Notes under the pieces: model-generated
Told to the model about the DNA's origin: nothing
The model's input: the letters and a program-made list of their open reading frames with translations, nothing else
Databases searched by the model: none
Position numbers and translations under genes: made by a program
In this document: positions 33,941 to 44,718 of the stretch, in pieces
Layout: every line of letters starts with the position of its first letter
How positions within the stretch are numbered: the stretch's first letter is position 1
Assembly: GCA_026913215.1 (NCBI GenBank)
Contig: JAPTYK010000001.1
Span: 5,332,001-5,396,000, forward strand
DNA: 64,000 bases
Reading direction: 5' to 3'
Source: Streptomyces diastatochromogenes
GTDB taxonomy: Bacteria > Actinomycetota > Actinomycetes > Streptomycetales > Streptomycetaceae

Positions 33941-35108
33941 TGGCACACCTCACCCGAAGGACCAGGGCCCTCCTCGCCGCCGCCCTGCTCGCCGCACTCG
34001 CCGGCTGCGGCACCGCGAACCACCCGAGGGCGCCGCCCCGTGAAGAAGGCCGCCGCCGTGCCCCAGCGGGCCGCGCCCCGCCGGGCTCCCCGGCATGCCG
34101 CCCCTGCTCGACCCGCACGACGTCTACGCCGCCGACCGGCCGAACCAGCTCTCCCCGGTCGTGAAGGGCTTCCTCCCGGGTCTACGTCCCCAACACCAAC
34201 TCCAACACCGTCTCGGTCATCGACCCCGCGACCTACCAGGTCGTCGAGACCATCCCGGTCGGCGTCCAGCCCCAGCACGTCGTCCCCTCCTGGGACATGA
34301 AGACCCTCTGGGTCAACAACGACCGGGGCCACACCCTCACCCCCATCGACCCCGCCACCGGCGTCGCCGGCAAGCCCGTCGAGGTCCACGACCCGTACAA
34401 CCTGTACTTCACGCCGAACGGCAAGTACGCCATCGTGATGGCCTCGCTCGACCGCGAACTCGTCTTCCGCGACCCCCACACCATGGAGCGGAAGAAGACC
34501 GTCCCGGTCAGCTGCTACGGCGTCAACCACGCCGACTTCTCCGCCGACGGGCGCTACTTCATCGTCTCCTGCGAGTTCTCCGGCGAGCTGCTCAAGGTCG
34601 ACACCGAGAAGATGGAGGTCATCGGCCAGCAGAAACTGCCCTTCCAGGGCGCCATGCCGCAGGACGTCAAGATCTCCCCGGACGGCAGGACCTTCTACAT
34701 CGCCGACATGATGGCCCACGGCATGTGGGTCCTGGACGGCGAGAAGTTCACCACCCCACCCTGCTCCCCACCGGCAAGGGCTGCCACGGCCTCTACATCA
34801 GCCGGGACTCGCGCGAGATGTACGTCTCCAACCGGGGCGAGGGCTCGGTCTCCGTCTTCGACTTCCAGCAGAACCGGCTCACCAAGAAGTGGAAGCTGCC
34901 GAACGGCGGCTCCCCCGACATGGGCGGCGTCTCCGCCGACGGCAAGGTCCTGTGGCTCTCCGGACGCTACGACTCCGAGGTCTACGCGATCGACACCACG
35001 ACCGGGAAGCAGCTCGCCCGCATCCCGGTCGGCAGCGGCCCGCACGGACTCGCGGTCTACCCGCAGCCGGGCCGCTACTCCCTCGGCCACACCGGCATCT
35101 TCCGGTAG
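33940..35108 (+). CDS. YncE-type beta-propeller lipoprotein
   Basis: A surface lipoprotein of about 390 residues: lipobox ALLAALAGC (Cys about residue 22), then repeated YVTN blades, for example VYVPNTNSNTVSVIDPATYQ, FYIADMMAHGMWVLDG, MYVSNRGEGSVSVFDFQQN and LWLSGRYDSEVYAIDTTTG. Family members bind ligands or DNA, or act as dehydrogenase-like propellers; no enzyme motif is evident here. The ATG at 33940 shares its A with the stop of the deacetylase-like gene. Frame changes near 34035, 34090, 34180 and 34765. Confidence 0.85.
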
Positions 35109-35112
35109 CGGC

Positions 35113-35747
35113 TCAGCCGGCGATCAGGAGCGCCTCCGAGGCCACCGGGCGGTAGCCGGCCGCCTGGAAGACGCGGACGCTGCGGGCGTTGCCGGGGACT
35201 GCTGGGCCCACACCACCCGCCCGGGACGAGGTGGCGGGCCGCCGTCGCCAGGGCCCGGCCCAGGCCCCGGTGGCGCACCTCCTCGTCCACCTCGATCGCC
35301 GCCTCCCAGCGGCCCGCGACGCCCCGGCCCAGGATCAGGACGCCGCCGTCGGCGGCCCAGACCCGGACCTCGTCGCGGAACTTCAGGGCCCGCGCCACCC
35401 GGGGTGCGCGGGGTCGTCGATCTCGCGGAGCTCCAGCGGGGCGGGCCGGGCAGCGCGTCCGCCACCGTGAGCAGGTCGATCGTGTTCATGTGCCGGCCGG
35501 TGCGGGCCATCAGGGCGGTCAGGAAGCCCGGGTTCATGCTCGCCGCGAGCGGGTCGCCCGACGCGGCCGCCAGCTCGGCCCGCACCCACTCCGGGTCGGC
35601 GTCCGTGAAGACCACCGAGTGGGCGGTGAAGGCCAGCACTCCCGCGTCACGGGGGTTCGGCTGAGGCACCACCGTGGTGGAACCGTCCGGGGGCGGGAAC
35701 TCCCCGCGCGCGGCCGCCGTGAGCATCCGTGCCACCTCGTTGTTCAT
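35113..35747 (-). CDS. GNAT-family N-acetyltransferase
   Basis: About 212 residues. The N-terminal half (FPPPDGSTTVVPQPNPRDAG) resembles the Streptomyces GNAT subfamily with an extra domain. The acetyl-CoA site is VDEEVRHRGLGRALATAARH, and the closing motif is SPGNARSVRVFQAAGY. Start ATG at 35747 (upstream GGGGGC only). About four frame changes (near 35445, 35400, 35230 and 35200). It converges on the beta-propeller gene with 4 bases between stops. Substrate unknown. Confidence 0.82.
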
Positions 35748-35821
35748 GCCCCCATCATCGGACACCGGGTGGCCAGCTAATCTGGGCCCCGTCAGACAAG
35801 CACCATGAAGGGGCGGACGCA

Positions 35822-36037
35822 GTGGCGGACATCGAGTCGGCACGCAGGGCATTCAACAAGTTCGACGTGAACGGCGACGGCTTCATCACCGCCGCGGAGT
35901 ACAAGCACGTCATGGCGGAGCTCGGCGACTTCAACGTCACCGAGACGGTCGCCGAGGCGATCATCAACAAGCGCGACGACAACGGCGACGGCGTCCTGTC
36001 CTGGGACGAGTTCTGGGCGCACTACACCAAGGCCTGA
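35822..36037 (+). CDS. Small EF-hand calcium-binding protein
   Basis: An intact 71-residue cytosolic protein with two canonical EF-hand loops, DVNGDGFITAAE and DDNGDGVLSWDE, each with Asp at positions 1, 3 and 5 and Glu at 12, giving one complete EF-hand pair. GTG at 35822 follows AAGGGG at 8 bases; an out-of-frame ATG lies just upstream. It belongs to the small calmodulin-like proteins reported in Streptomyces (Cab proteins). Monocistronic and divergent from the GNAT gene. Confidence 0.9.
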   Translation: MADIESARRAFNKFDVNGDGFITAAEYKHVMAELGDFNVTETVAEAIINKRDDNGDGVLSWDEFWAHYTKA

Positions 36038-36091
36038 CCCGCCCGCCCGGACGGGCGGAGCGACACCGGTCGCCGCCCGTCCGGGGCCCGG

Positions 36092-36653
36092 TCAGCCGCG
36101 CAGGGCCACGTGGAACGACGAGCCCCACAGCACGGCCGCCGCGCCGAGTCCCACGACCGCCCGGACCGCCTCCGCCGGGGCCCCGGCCGCGAGGACCGCG
36201 CCCCCGCCAGTGAGACCGCCGTGAGCAGGACCCCGGTCCACCGGTACTGCCCCTGGTCGAAGAGGCGGGCCAGCGGAAGAAGTGCAGCCCCACGACGAGA
36301 CAGATCCCGACCGGGATCAGCTCCGCGTGCCCCGAGGCGTTCGACGCCGCGATCACCGCGAAGATCGCCACCAGCTCGCCCGCGTTGACCAGACCCACCT
36401 CCCGGTTCCACTTCTCGGGCAGCCGCACGGTCCGGGTCACGGGCCCGGCGGTGCCGCGGAAGGCCGCCACCGCCGCACCGGCCGTCACGAGCACCGCGAC
36501 GACGCCGACGGCGACCGTGGCCGCCTTCGCCGCGATCCCCGAACCGCCCGCGAGCGCCCAGACGAGGGCGAACACCGCGAGGACGAGCGCGCCGCGGCGG
36601 CGCAGGGCGCGCGTGAGGTCGAGGCATTCCGCGTCGGTGGTCCCGGTGGTCAT
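36092..36653 (-). CDS. Small multi-pass membrane protein of unknown function
   Basis: About 187 residues with four or five hydrophobic helices: ALVLAVFALVWALAGG, AATVAVGVVAVLVTAGAAVAA, AGELVAIFAVIAASNASG, IPVGICLVVGLHFF, then two shorter ones. No recognised catalytic motif. Start ATG at 36653; frame changes near 36273 and 36200. It converges on the EF-hand gene and is divergent from a small secreted-protein gene. I do not recognise its family. Confidence 0.65.
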
Positions 36654-36856
36654 GACGCGGACACTACAGCGCGCGACGGTCCGCGACGCCGGTTTCCGCG
36701 AACCCCCGGCGGATTGGCCTAGACCTATTGTGCCGCTCTTTCCGTGCCGGTACGTTCGTCCCCGGCTGCGCAGCCGGACGTACCGCAACGCACCGCACCA
36801 CATCGCATCGTCACGCACTCCGCCGGGGCATCCCGGCGTTTTCAGGAGGCAATGCC

Positions 36857-37098
36857 ATGTACCGCCGCACAGCAGCCGCGCTCGCGACCGCCGCCACCGC
36901 CGGGGCGCTCGCGCTCGGTGCCGCCGGGGCCGCCCAGGCCAACCCGGGCCCCGGCTACTACGCGAACAGCTCCTACTCCTCGTACGCCGACTGCCAGGCC
37001 GCGGGAAGGCCGGCTACAAGGTCTGGGGCCCGATCTTCACCTGCGAGCCCTTCAGCGCCGACCGCCAGGACGTCATCGTCCTCTGGGTCCGCGCCTGA
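36857..37098 (+). CDS. Small secreted protein of unknown function
   Basis: About 80 residues. A Sec signal peptide (ALATAATAGALALGAAG, cleavage after AQA) is followed by a mature part of about 50 residues, NPGPGYYANSSYSSYADCQAAG...YKVWGPIFTCEPF, with two Cys likely forming a disulfide. The ATG at 36857 has a strong AGGAGG site 7 bases upstream; the out-of-frame ATG at 36852 is rejected. One G is missing at 37003-37005 (GGG for GGGG). It has its own promoter region and ends at a bidirectional hairpin. Confidence 0.8.
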
Positions 37099-37103
37099 CG
37101 AGA

Positions 37104-37138
37104 ACGGCCGGCCCCGGGAGCTCCCCGGGGCCGGCCGT
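37104..37138. terminator. Bidirectional hairpin between the secreted-protein gene and sdaA
   Basis: Arms ACGGCCGGCCCCGGG and CCCCGGGGCCGGCCGT pair across an AGCT-centred loop with one bulge. It lies between two convergent stops (37098 and 37152), so it can serve both. Confidence 0.8.
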
Positions 37139-37151
37139 CCGCGTGAACGAT

Positions 37152-38522
<1,371 letters not shown>

Positions 38523-38670
38523 GGAAGGACTCCTTGTGGGGGCTAGACGCCGTTGTCTGCCGGGGTGGAGCAGAGAAGCGCGGAGGGGCTGAGCATGGGC
38601 CGGGGCACCGCGCTCACTGTCCAGTGTGCGGGGTGCCCCGGAGATTCCGTACGAACAAAAGGGTACGAAA

Positions 38671-39938
38671 TTACTTCAGGCCGGGGTACAGCGGGTGCTT
38701 GTCCGCGAGGGCGGTCACCCGGGCCTTGAGGGAGGCGGCCTTGTCGGCGTCGAAGCCCGGCTTGAGGGTCTCGGCGATGACGTCGGCGACCTCGGCGAAG
38801 TCCTCGGCCTGGAAGCCGCGGGTCGCGAGGGCCGGCGTGCCGATGCGCAGACCGGAGGTGACCATCGGCGGGCGCGGGTCGTTCGGAACGGCGTTCCGGT
38901 TGACCGTGATGCCGACCTCGTGGAGACGGTCCTCGGCCTGCTGGCCGTCGAGCTCGGAGTTCCGCAGGTCGACCAGGACCAGGTGCACGTCCGTGCCGCC
39001 GGACAGGACGGAGACGCCGTGGGCGGTGACGTCGTCCTGGACCAGGCGCTCGGCGAGGATCCGGGCGCCGTCCAGCGTGCGCTGCTGGCGCTGCTTGAAG
39101 TCGTCCGAGGCCGCGACCTTGAAGGAGACGGCCTTGGCCGCGATCACGTGCTCCAGCGGGCCGCCCTGGAAACCGGGGAAGACCGAGGAGTTCAGCTTCT
39201 TCGCGAAGTCCTTCTTGGCCAGGATGATGCCGCCGCGCGGGCCGCCGAGCGTCTTGTGCGTGGTGGAGGTCACCACGTCCGCGTACGGGACCGGGTTCGG
39301 GTGCAGACCGGCGGCGACCAGGCCCGCGAAGTGGGCCATGTCGACCCACAGGTAGGCCTCGACCTCGTCGGCGATCCGGCGGAACTCGGCGAAGTCCAGC
39401 TGGCGCGGGTAGGCGGACCAGCCCGCGATGATCACCTTCGGGCGGTGCTCCTTGGCGAGGCGCTCGACCTCGGCCATGTCGACCAGACCGGCGTCGTCCA
39501 CGTGGTACGCGACCACGTTGAACTGCTTGCCGGAGAAGTTCAGGCGCATGCCGTGGGTGAGGTGGCCGCCGTGCGCCAGGTCCAGACCCAGGATCGTGTC
39601 GCCGGGCTGGGCGATCGCGAAGAGGGCGGCCTGGTTCGCGGAGGCGCCGGAGTGCGGCTGCACGTTGGCGTACTCGGCGCCGAACAGGTCCTTGACCCGG
39701 TCGATCGCGATCTGCTCGGCCACGTCGACGTGCTCGCAGCCGCCGTAGTAGCGGCGGCCCGGGTAGCCCTCGGCGTACTTGTTGGTGAGGACGGAGCCCT
39801 GGGCCTCCATGACCGCGACCGGAGCGAAGTTCTCCGAGGCGATCATTTCGAGGGTGGACTGCTGACGAAGGAGCTCGGCGTCGACGGCGGCGGCGACGTC
39901 GGGGTCCAGCTCGTGGAGGGAGTGTTCAGAAGCGACAT
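38671..39938 (-). CDS. glyA: Serine hydroxymethyltransferase
   Basis: A PLP enzyme interconverting glycine plus methylene-tetrahydrofolate with serine; 422 residues. Landmarks are IASENFAP, YAEGYPGRRYYGG, the PLP lysine in STTHKTLGGPRGG, and RIGTPALATRGF. The ATG at 39938 gives MSLLNTPLHELDPDVAAAV; one C is missing about residue 7 (CCC for CCCC, near 39920), which makes the N-terminal 30 residues appear out of frame. Uninterrupted afterwards. It lies between gcvH and sdaA in the riboswitch-controlled operon. Confidence 0.95.
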
Positions 39939-39970
39939 GAATCGATCCCTAGGGGGTCTCGGGCCCGGTC

Positions 39971-40348
39971 TCAGTTCCCGGCGAACGCGGTGTACTCGTC
40001 GGCGGAGAGCAGGTCCTCCGGCTCGCCGGTGACGCGCACCTTGAACAGCCAGCCACCCTCGAACGGAGCCGAGTTCACCAGGGAGGGGTCGTCCACGACG
40101 TCCTGGTTGGCCTCGACGACCTCGCCCGTGACGGGGGAGTACAGGTCGCTGACCGACTTCGTCGACTCCAGCTCGCCGCAGGTCTCGCCCGCGGTGACGG
40201 TGGAGCCGACGGCGGGGAGGTCGGCGTAGACGACGTCACCGAGCGCGTTGGCCGCGAACTCCGTGATGCCGACCGTCGAGACGCCGTCCTCGGCGGCCGA
40301 CAGCCACTCGTGCTCCTTGGTGTAGCGCAGCTCGTTGGGGTTGCTCAT
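39971..40348 (-). CDS. gcvH: Glycine cleavage system H protein
   Basis: An intact 125-residue lipoyl carrier. The lipoylation site is K64 in ELESTKSVSD; HEWLSAAEDG and GEVVEANQDV frame the sandwich fold. ATG at 40348 with AGGAGA and a second AGG upstream. It shuttles the aminomethyl group from the P protein (not in this window) to GcvT. 76 bases separate it from gcvT. Confidence 0.97.
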   Translation of the reverse strand: MSNPNELRYTKEHEWLSAAEDGVSTVGITEFAANALGDVVYADLPAVGSTVTAGETCGELESTKSVSDLYSPVTGEVVEANQDVVDDPSLVNSAPFEGGWLFKVRVTGEPEDLLSADEYTAFAGN

Positions 40349-40424
40349 GACCTGATTCTCCTGGATCGGGGAGTACTGATGAACGTGGGTCTTGCGGGGT
40401 GAGATGAGGAGTGAGACGAGTTCG

Positions 40425-41549
40425 TCACTTCTGGCGCTTGTAGAACGGCAGTGCCACGACCTCGTACGGCTCGTGGGTGCCGCGGATGTCCACACCTACA
40501 CCCTGGGTGCCGGGCTCGGCGTGCGCCGCGTCCACGTACGCCATCGCGATCGGCTTTCCGAGGGTCGGGGACGGAGCACCGGAGGTGACCTCGCCGACGA
40601 CCACGCCGTCCTTGACGACGGACATGCCGGCGCGCGGGACGCGGCGGCCCTCGGCGATCAGGCCGACGAGCTTGCGCGGCGGGGCGGTCTCGGCGCGCTC
40701 GGCGGCCTTCTCCAGCGCCTCGCGGCCGACGAAGCGGCCCTCGTTGGTCGTCTTCTCGAACTTCACGACGCGGCCCAGGCCGGCGTCGAAGGGGGTGAGG
40801 GCGGTGGTCAGCTCGTGGCCGTACAGCGGCATGCCCGCCTCCAGGCGGAGCGTGTCGCGGCAGGACAGGCCGCAGGGGATCAGGCCGACGCCCTCGCCCG
40901 CCTCGGTCAGCGCCTTCCAGACGCCCTCGGCGTGCTCGGGCTTCAGGAACAGCTCGAAGCCGTCCTCGCCGGTGTAGCCGGTGCGGGCGATCAGCGCGGG
41001 GACGCCGGCGACCGTGCCGGGCAGGCCGGCGTAGTACTTCAGACCGTCCAGGTCGGCGTCGGTGAGCGACTTCAGGATGCCGGGGGACTCCGGGCCCTGG
41101 ACGGCGAGCAGGGCGTAGGCGTCGCGGTCGTCGCGGACCTCGGCGTCGAAGCCCTCCGCGCGGGCGGTCAGGGCGTCCAGGACGACCTGGGCGTTGGAGG
41201 CGTTGGCGACGACCATGTACTCCGTCTCGCCGAGGCGGTAGACGATCAGGTCGTCGAGGATGCCGCCGTCCTCCTGGCAGATCATCGTGTAGCGGGCGCG
41301 GCCGTTGCCCACGGTCGAGATGTTGCCGACGAGGGCGTGGTCGAGGAGCTCCACGGCCTGCGGGCCGGCCACCGTGATCTCGCCCATGTGGGAGAGGTCG
41401 AAGAGGCCGGCCCTGGTGCGGACGGCGTTGTGCTCGTCGCGCTCGCTGCCGTACCGCAGCGGCATGTCCCAGCCGGCGAAGTCGGTCATGGTCGCGCCCA
41501 GCGAACGATGCAGGGCATCGAGGGCGGTCAGACGGGGGGCAGTGCTCAT
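40425..41549 (-). CDS. gcvT: Aminomethyltransferase (glycine cleavage T protein)
   Basis: An intact 374-residue tetrahydrofolate-dependent T protein releasing ammonia and forming methylene-THF. Typical N-terminus GATMTDFAGWDMPLRYGS, then RAGLFDLSHMGEI, RTGYTGEDGFEL and CRDTLRLEAGMPLYGHEL. ATG at 41549 with GGGAG 7 bases upstream. It is the first gene after a tandem glycine riboswitch, so expression should rise with glycine. Confidence 0.97.
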   Translation of the reverse strand: MSTAPRLTALDALHRSLGATMTDFAGWDMPLRYGSERDEHNAVRTRAGLFDLSHMGEITVAGPQAVELLDHALVGNISTVGNGRARYTMICQEDGGILDDLIVYRLGETEYMVVANASNAQVVLDALTARAEGFDAEVRDDRDAYALLAVQGPESPGILKSLTDADLDGLKYYAGLPGTVAGVPALIARTGYTGEDGFELFLKPEHAEGVWKALTEAGEGVGLIPCGLSCRDTLRLEAGMPLYGHELTTALTPFDAGLGRVVKFEKTTNEGRFVGREALEKAAERAETAPPRKLVGLIAEGRRVPRAGMSVVKDGVVVGEVTSGAPSPTLGKPIAMAYVDAAHAEPGTQGVGVDIRGTHEPYEVVALPFYKRQK

Positions 41550-41610
41550 GGGGTGGCTCCCGGGTCCCAAGGGCGTGATCGGTGACGAAAACACATGACG
41601 GGCGAGGACG

Positions 41611-41812
41611 TCCTCCCCATCTGTCATGGAACCTGAGAGGTTCACCGAGAGCATCTCGTCACCGAGAGATCGGCTTGCACCTTGGGTGGGGACACGCGAG
41701 GCGTCCCGCTTTTCAGATCTGCCTCATCCACGCGGTACGGGGCCTGAGAGATTCAAGGGAGGGTCTTGCTCCTTCGGCGCCCGGACACGCTCGGCGGTCC
41801 GGAACTCTCCCG
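41611..41812 (-). ncRNA. Tandem glycine riboswitch upstream of gcvT
   Basis: Read on the minus strand, two aptamers follow each other. Aptamer 1 (about 41712-41812) starts GGGAGAG and has GCCGAAGGAGCAA, CTCTCAGGC and GAGGCAGATCTG. Aptamer 2 (about 41611-41692) has CACCCAAGGTGCAAGCC, CTCTCAGGTTCC and GACAGATGGGGAGG. Only about 19 bases separate them, the usual tandem arrangement. The 3' end lies about 60 bases before the gcvT ATG, leaving room for an expression platform. Glycine riboswitches on gcv genes are known in Streptomyces and act as on-switches. Confidence 0.95.
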
Positions 41813-41850
41813 CGCGGATTCGAGCGGCCGGTATGCGGTTGTACGGCGAC

Positions 41851-41871
41851 TGTGCGCGCCTGGCGCGCACA
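41851..41871. promoter_or_regulatory. 21-bp near-perfect palindrome between gcvT riboswitch and ATPase gene
   Basis: TGTGCGCGCC, one T, GGCGCGCACA: ten bases each side, every pair matched. It lies 39 bases upstream of the riboswitch 5' end (minus strand) and 110 bases upstream of the next plus-strand ATG, inside the shared promoter region. It is a candidate operator for either gene. Confidence 0.5.
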
Positions 41872-41980
41872 TCATTGCACGCGGTGTCGGCGGGGCAAAT
41901 CGCTTGTGTCGCATTACCGATTCTTTACACTTCGTGGGCAAGGGTCTCCCGAGGTCTCCGGAGACCCGGCCAGGGGAGCG

Positions 41981-42640
41981 ATGAGGATCCAGCACACCGG
42001 CGCATATGCGACGGGTACCGGCATACCGTCCCAGCGGGCCCGCGCCAGGAGCCGCCGCCGCGGCCGTCTCCTGCGGGACCTGCGCGAGCGCGGCGGCCGC
42101 GCCCCCGCGCCCTCACCTTCGCCGCGGGCGACCTCGTCGTCGTCTCCGGGCTGCCCGGCAGCGGCAAGTCCACCCTGATGAAGCGCACCGCCGAAGGGGG
42201 CGGCATCGACTCCCAGGACGCCCGCGAGCGCTGGGAGGCCCGCATGCCCCGCCTCCTGCCGTACGCCCTCTACCGCCCCCTCGTCCGGATCGCGCACTAC
42301 GCGGGACTGCGCCGCGTCCTGCGCTCCGGCGCGAGCGTCGTCGTCCACGACTGCGGCACCCAGTCCTGGGTACGGGCCTGGCTCGCCCGCGAGGCCGGGC
42401 GCCGCGCCGCGCCCTGCACCTGGTCCTCCTCGACGTCACCCCGGACACCGCGCGGGCGGCCAGGACGCCCGGGGCCGGGGCGTCTCCGCGTACGCCTTCG
42501 GGCGCCACCGGCGGTCCGTCGGCCGGCTCCTGCGGGCGGCCGAGTCCGGCAGCCTGCCGCACGGCTGCGCCTCGGTCACCCTCCTCGACCGCGACGCCGC
42601 CGACTCCCTGCGCAGGATCGGCTTCCGGGAGGCGGCCTGA
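41981..42640 (+). CDS. P-loop ATPase/kinase-like protein
   Basis: About 220 residues: a basic N-terminal tail (residues 20-45, Arg-rich), then Walker A VVSGLPGSGKSTLMKR, a central HDCGTQSWVRAWLA segment, the strand ALHLVLLDV and a C-terminal SAYAFGRHRRSVGRLL helix. It resembles zeta-type or nucleoside-kinase-like AAA_33 proteins, but the substrate is unknown and no antitoxin-like gene is adjacent. ATG at 41981 with AGGGGAG upstream. Three one-base losses (near 42110, 42408 and 42455) restore the starting frame by the end. Confidence 0.72.
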
Positions 42641-42773
42641 GGGCCCGGCCGGCGTCCCCTCCGTCCCGGGACGCCCGTACCCTTCCTTTCGGGCCACGGC
42701 GGCACCGGGGCGGCATTAGGGTGCTGCCGGGCGGCCGGTGGCGGCAGGCCGTGCGAGAAGGGGAAACGCGACC

Positions 42774-43512
42774 GTGGACGTGACGTGGCCGGGCAACGAG
42801 CTCGAAGAGGTCCTTGCCGCCTCACTCGGCAACCCCGGAGCGGGAGGGCGCCTGATCGAGGTGCTCGGCCGCAGCCCCGTCTGGGTGCCCCTGCCCAACG
42901 GCGGCGGCCCCGACAGCTCCGACCTGGACCTCCCCACCATCGAGCTCGACGGCGCGGCCTTCGTCCCCGTCTTCAGCTCCGAGCAGCAGTTCCTCGCCTG
43001 CGTCGGCACCCACATGTCCTTCACGGTCGCCCCCGCCCGTGACTTCGCCCGCGGTCTGCCCCGCAGCTCGGCATCGCCGTGAACCCCGGCGGCACCGTCG
43101 GCGTCCCGCTGCCCCGCCCGCCGTCGCCGAGCTCTGCCGCGCCGGCCGGACCCCGCTCGACGGCCCCGCCAGCGGCGGCCGCGTCCGGCTCTTCGAGCCC
43201 GACTGGCAGGACGACCCGGTCGACTTCCTCGCCGCCGCCTCCGCAGAGTTCGAGGCCACCGGGGTCGTCACCACCGCCCGCCGCGCCCTCGCCAGCGTCG
43301 AGGGCACCGAACCGGCCCTCTTCATCGGCGTCCAGCTCGGCGGCTGGGACGGCGTCGACCGGAACGCGCCCCTGGACGCCCTCGGGCGCGCCCTCGGCCG
43401 CGTCGAGGTCGCCTGGCCCGTCAACCTCATCCTGCTGGACATGGCGCAGGACCCGGTCGGGGACTGGATGCTGGAGCGGGTGCGGCCCTTCTACCAGCGC
43501 GCCGCCGTGTAG
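42774..43512 (+). CDS. SseB-family protein (N-terminal-domain type)
   Basis: About 246 residues. An SseB_N-like domain (LEEVLAASLGNPGAGGRLIEVL, VWVPLPNGGG, AAFVPVFSSEQQFLACVG) is followed by an SseB_C-like domain (GVQLGGWDGVDRN, VEVAWPVNLILLDMAQDP). E. coli SseB confers enhanced serine sensitivity when overproduced; its mechanism is unclear. Proximity to gcvT-glyA-sdaA is suggestive. GTG at 42774 with AAGGGG upstream. Frame changes near 43055 and 43115. Confidence 0.85.
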
Positions 43513-43567
43513 GCGCACCCTGTTTAAGCTGAACTGACTCGGTGGACGGAAGAGGGCGGGACCCAGG

Positions 43568-44357
43568 GTGAGCGCGTCGGGCACGGCAGCGGCCGGAGAG
43601 GTCGAGCACAGACTGCGCCAGGTGGCACCCGGACGCTACGACGCGTACGAGCAGTTGCTGCACGCCCTCGCCGACGGCGAGCTCTTCATGCTGCTCTGGC
43701 AGGGCGGCCCCGGCGCGCCCGACGCCCAGTACGGGAACATGGAGGTCGACGGCTTCGGGTACGCGCCCTGCGTCACCTCCGCCCAGGAGCTCTCCGCCTC
43801 CGGCTGGAACCGCGCCCACGAGCTCGTCACCGGCCGCGAGATCGCCCGCGCCCTCTACCCCGACCGCTGGGGCGTCTGGCTGAATCCGCACGCCCCCGGC
43901 GGCGGCGTCGGCATCCCTGGCCCGATCTGCGCCGGATCGCCACCGGTCTCGACCGGATGCCCGCGGGGCCGCTGCGGGTCACCGAGCCCGCCCTGGAGAT
44001 CCCGCAGTTCTACGCCCTGCTCACGCAGAACGCGCACCGCACCCCGGCCGTCCGGGCGCTGCGCCGCGGCTGGGTGCAGCCGCGCTCGGCTCCGCGTACC
44101 TCGTCATCGGTCTCGACCTGTACGACACCTCCCCGGCGGCCGTCGACACGGTCCGCTCGATGATGCGCCAGTCGATCGGCTCCGTCCCCGACGGCCTGCC
44201 CGTCTCCACGGTCGCGCTCTCCGACGCGTACGACCCGGTGGCCCTCTGGCTGCGGGCGAACGCGCGCCCCTTCTACGACCGCGAGGCGCACGCCGGACAC
44301 GGTTCCGCGCCCGTCCCGGGGTACGGATATCCGCCACCGGCTCCGTCCGGATACTGA
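43568..44357 (+). CDS. SseB-family protein, second copy
   Basis: About 263 residues. VEHRLRQVAPGRYDAYEQLLHALADGELFMLLW and a matching C-terminal half (AYLVIGLDLYDTSPAAVDTVRS, DPVALWLRANARPFYDRE), with a short Pro/Tyr-rich tail. The GTG at 43568 lies 55 bases after the first SseB gene, likely cotranscribed. Two one-base losses near 43918 and 44090. The two proteins share the domain plan but look divergent, so this is an old duplication. Confidence 0.82.
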
Positions 44358-44385
44358 GACGTCCCTCGTGTCCCACTTGTCGGCA

Positions 44386-44415
44386 AAGGCCTCCGGAGTC
44401 CGCTCCGGAGGCCTT
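44386..44415 (+). terminator. Perfect 13-bp hairpin after the SseB pair
   Basis: Arms AAGGCCTCCGGAG and CTCCGGAGGCCTT around TCCG, 28 bases after the stop, followed by a short T-containing tail. Confidence 0.85.
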
Positions 44416-44718
44416 CGTTCACCCCATTCCGTAGGTCACGACACCAGTTGAGCGGCATGTCCGATTGCGCACAAGAGAGCCCCGGTTGGTCCGCTCAGGT
44501 GATCGCGACGTCCGGATAACGGAAGTCGCAGCACCGCATCACGTTTGAGCAAACATTCACCTTCAGGTCTGGCGGGTGATCACGAGCGCATTGAAGACTC
44601 CCCGGAACACCGGGCGTTCTGCTCCTTTCGAGCCGATGCCCAGCAGGTTGTTCCACCGAGCCGCTACCCGCGGCGGGCAAGGGCCGGCTATCCGCGGCCG
44701 AGAGGGGTCCTCACCACG
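44416..44718 (+). promoter_or_regulatory. Upstream region of the oligopeptide transporter operon
   Basis: A 303-bp non-coding leader. It has a lower-GC stretch about 44535-44560 with the near-palindrome GTTTGAGCAAAC (44543-44554), a candidate operator or promoter neighbour. A possible hairpin ccgcggcgg...ccgcgg lies about 44669-44699, close to the oppC start. No ORF supported. Confidence 0.5.

Noticed and set aside
41981..42640. Zeta-toxin-like kinase of a toxin-antitoxin pair
   Set aside because: The P-loop is suggestive, but no small antitoxin gene is adjacent on either side.
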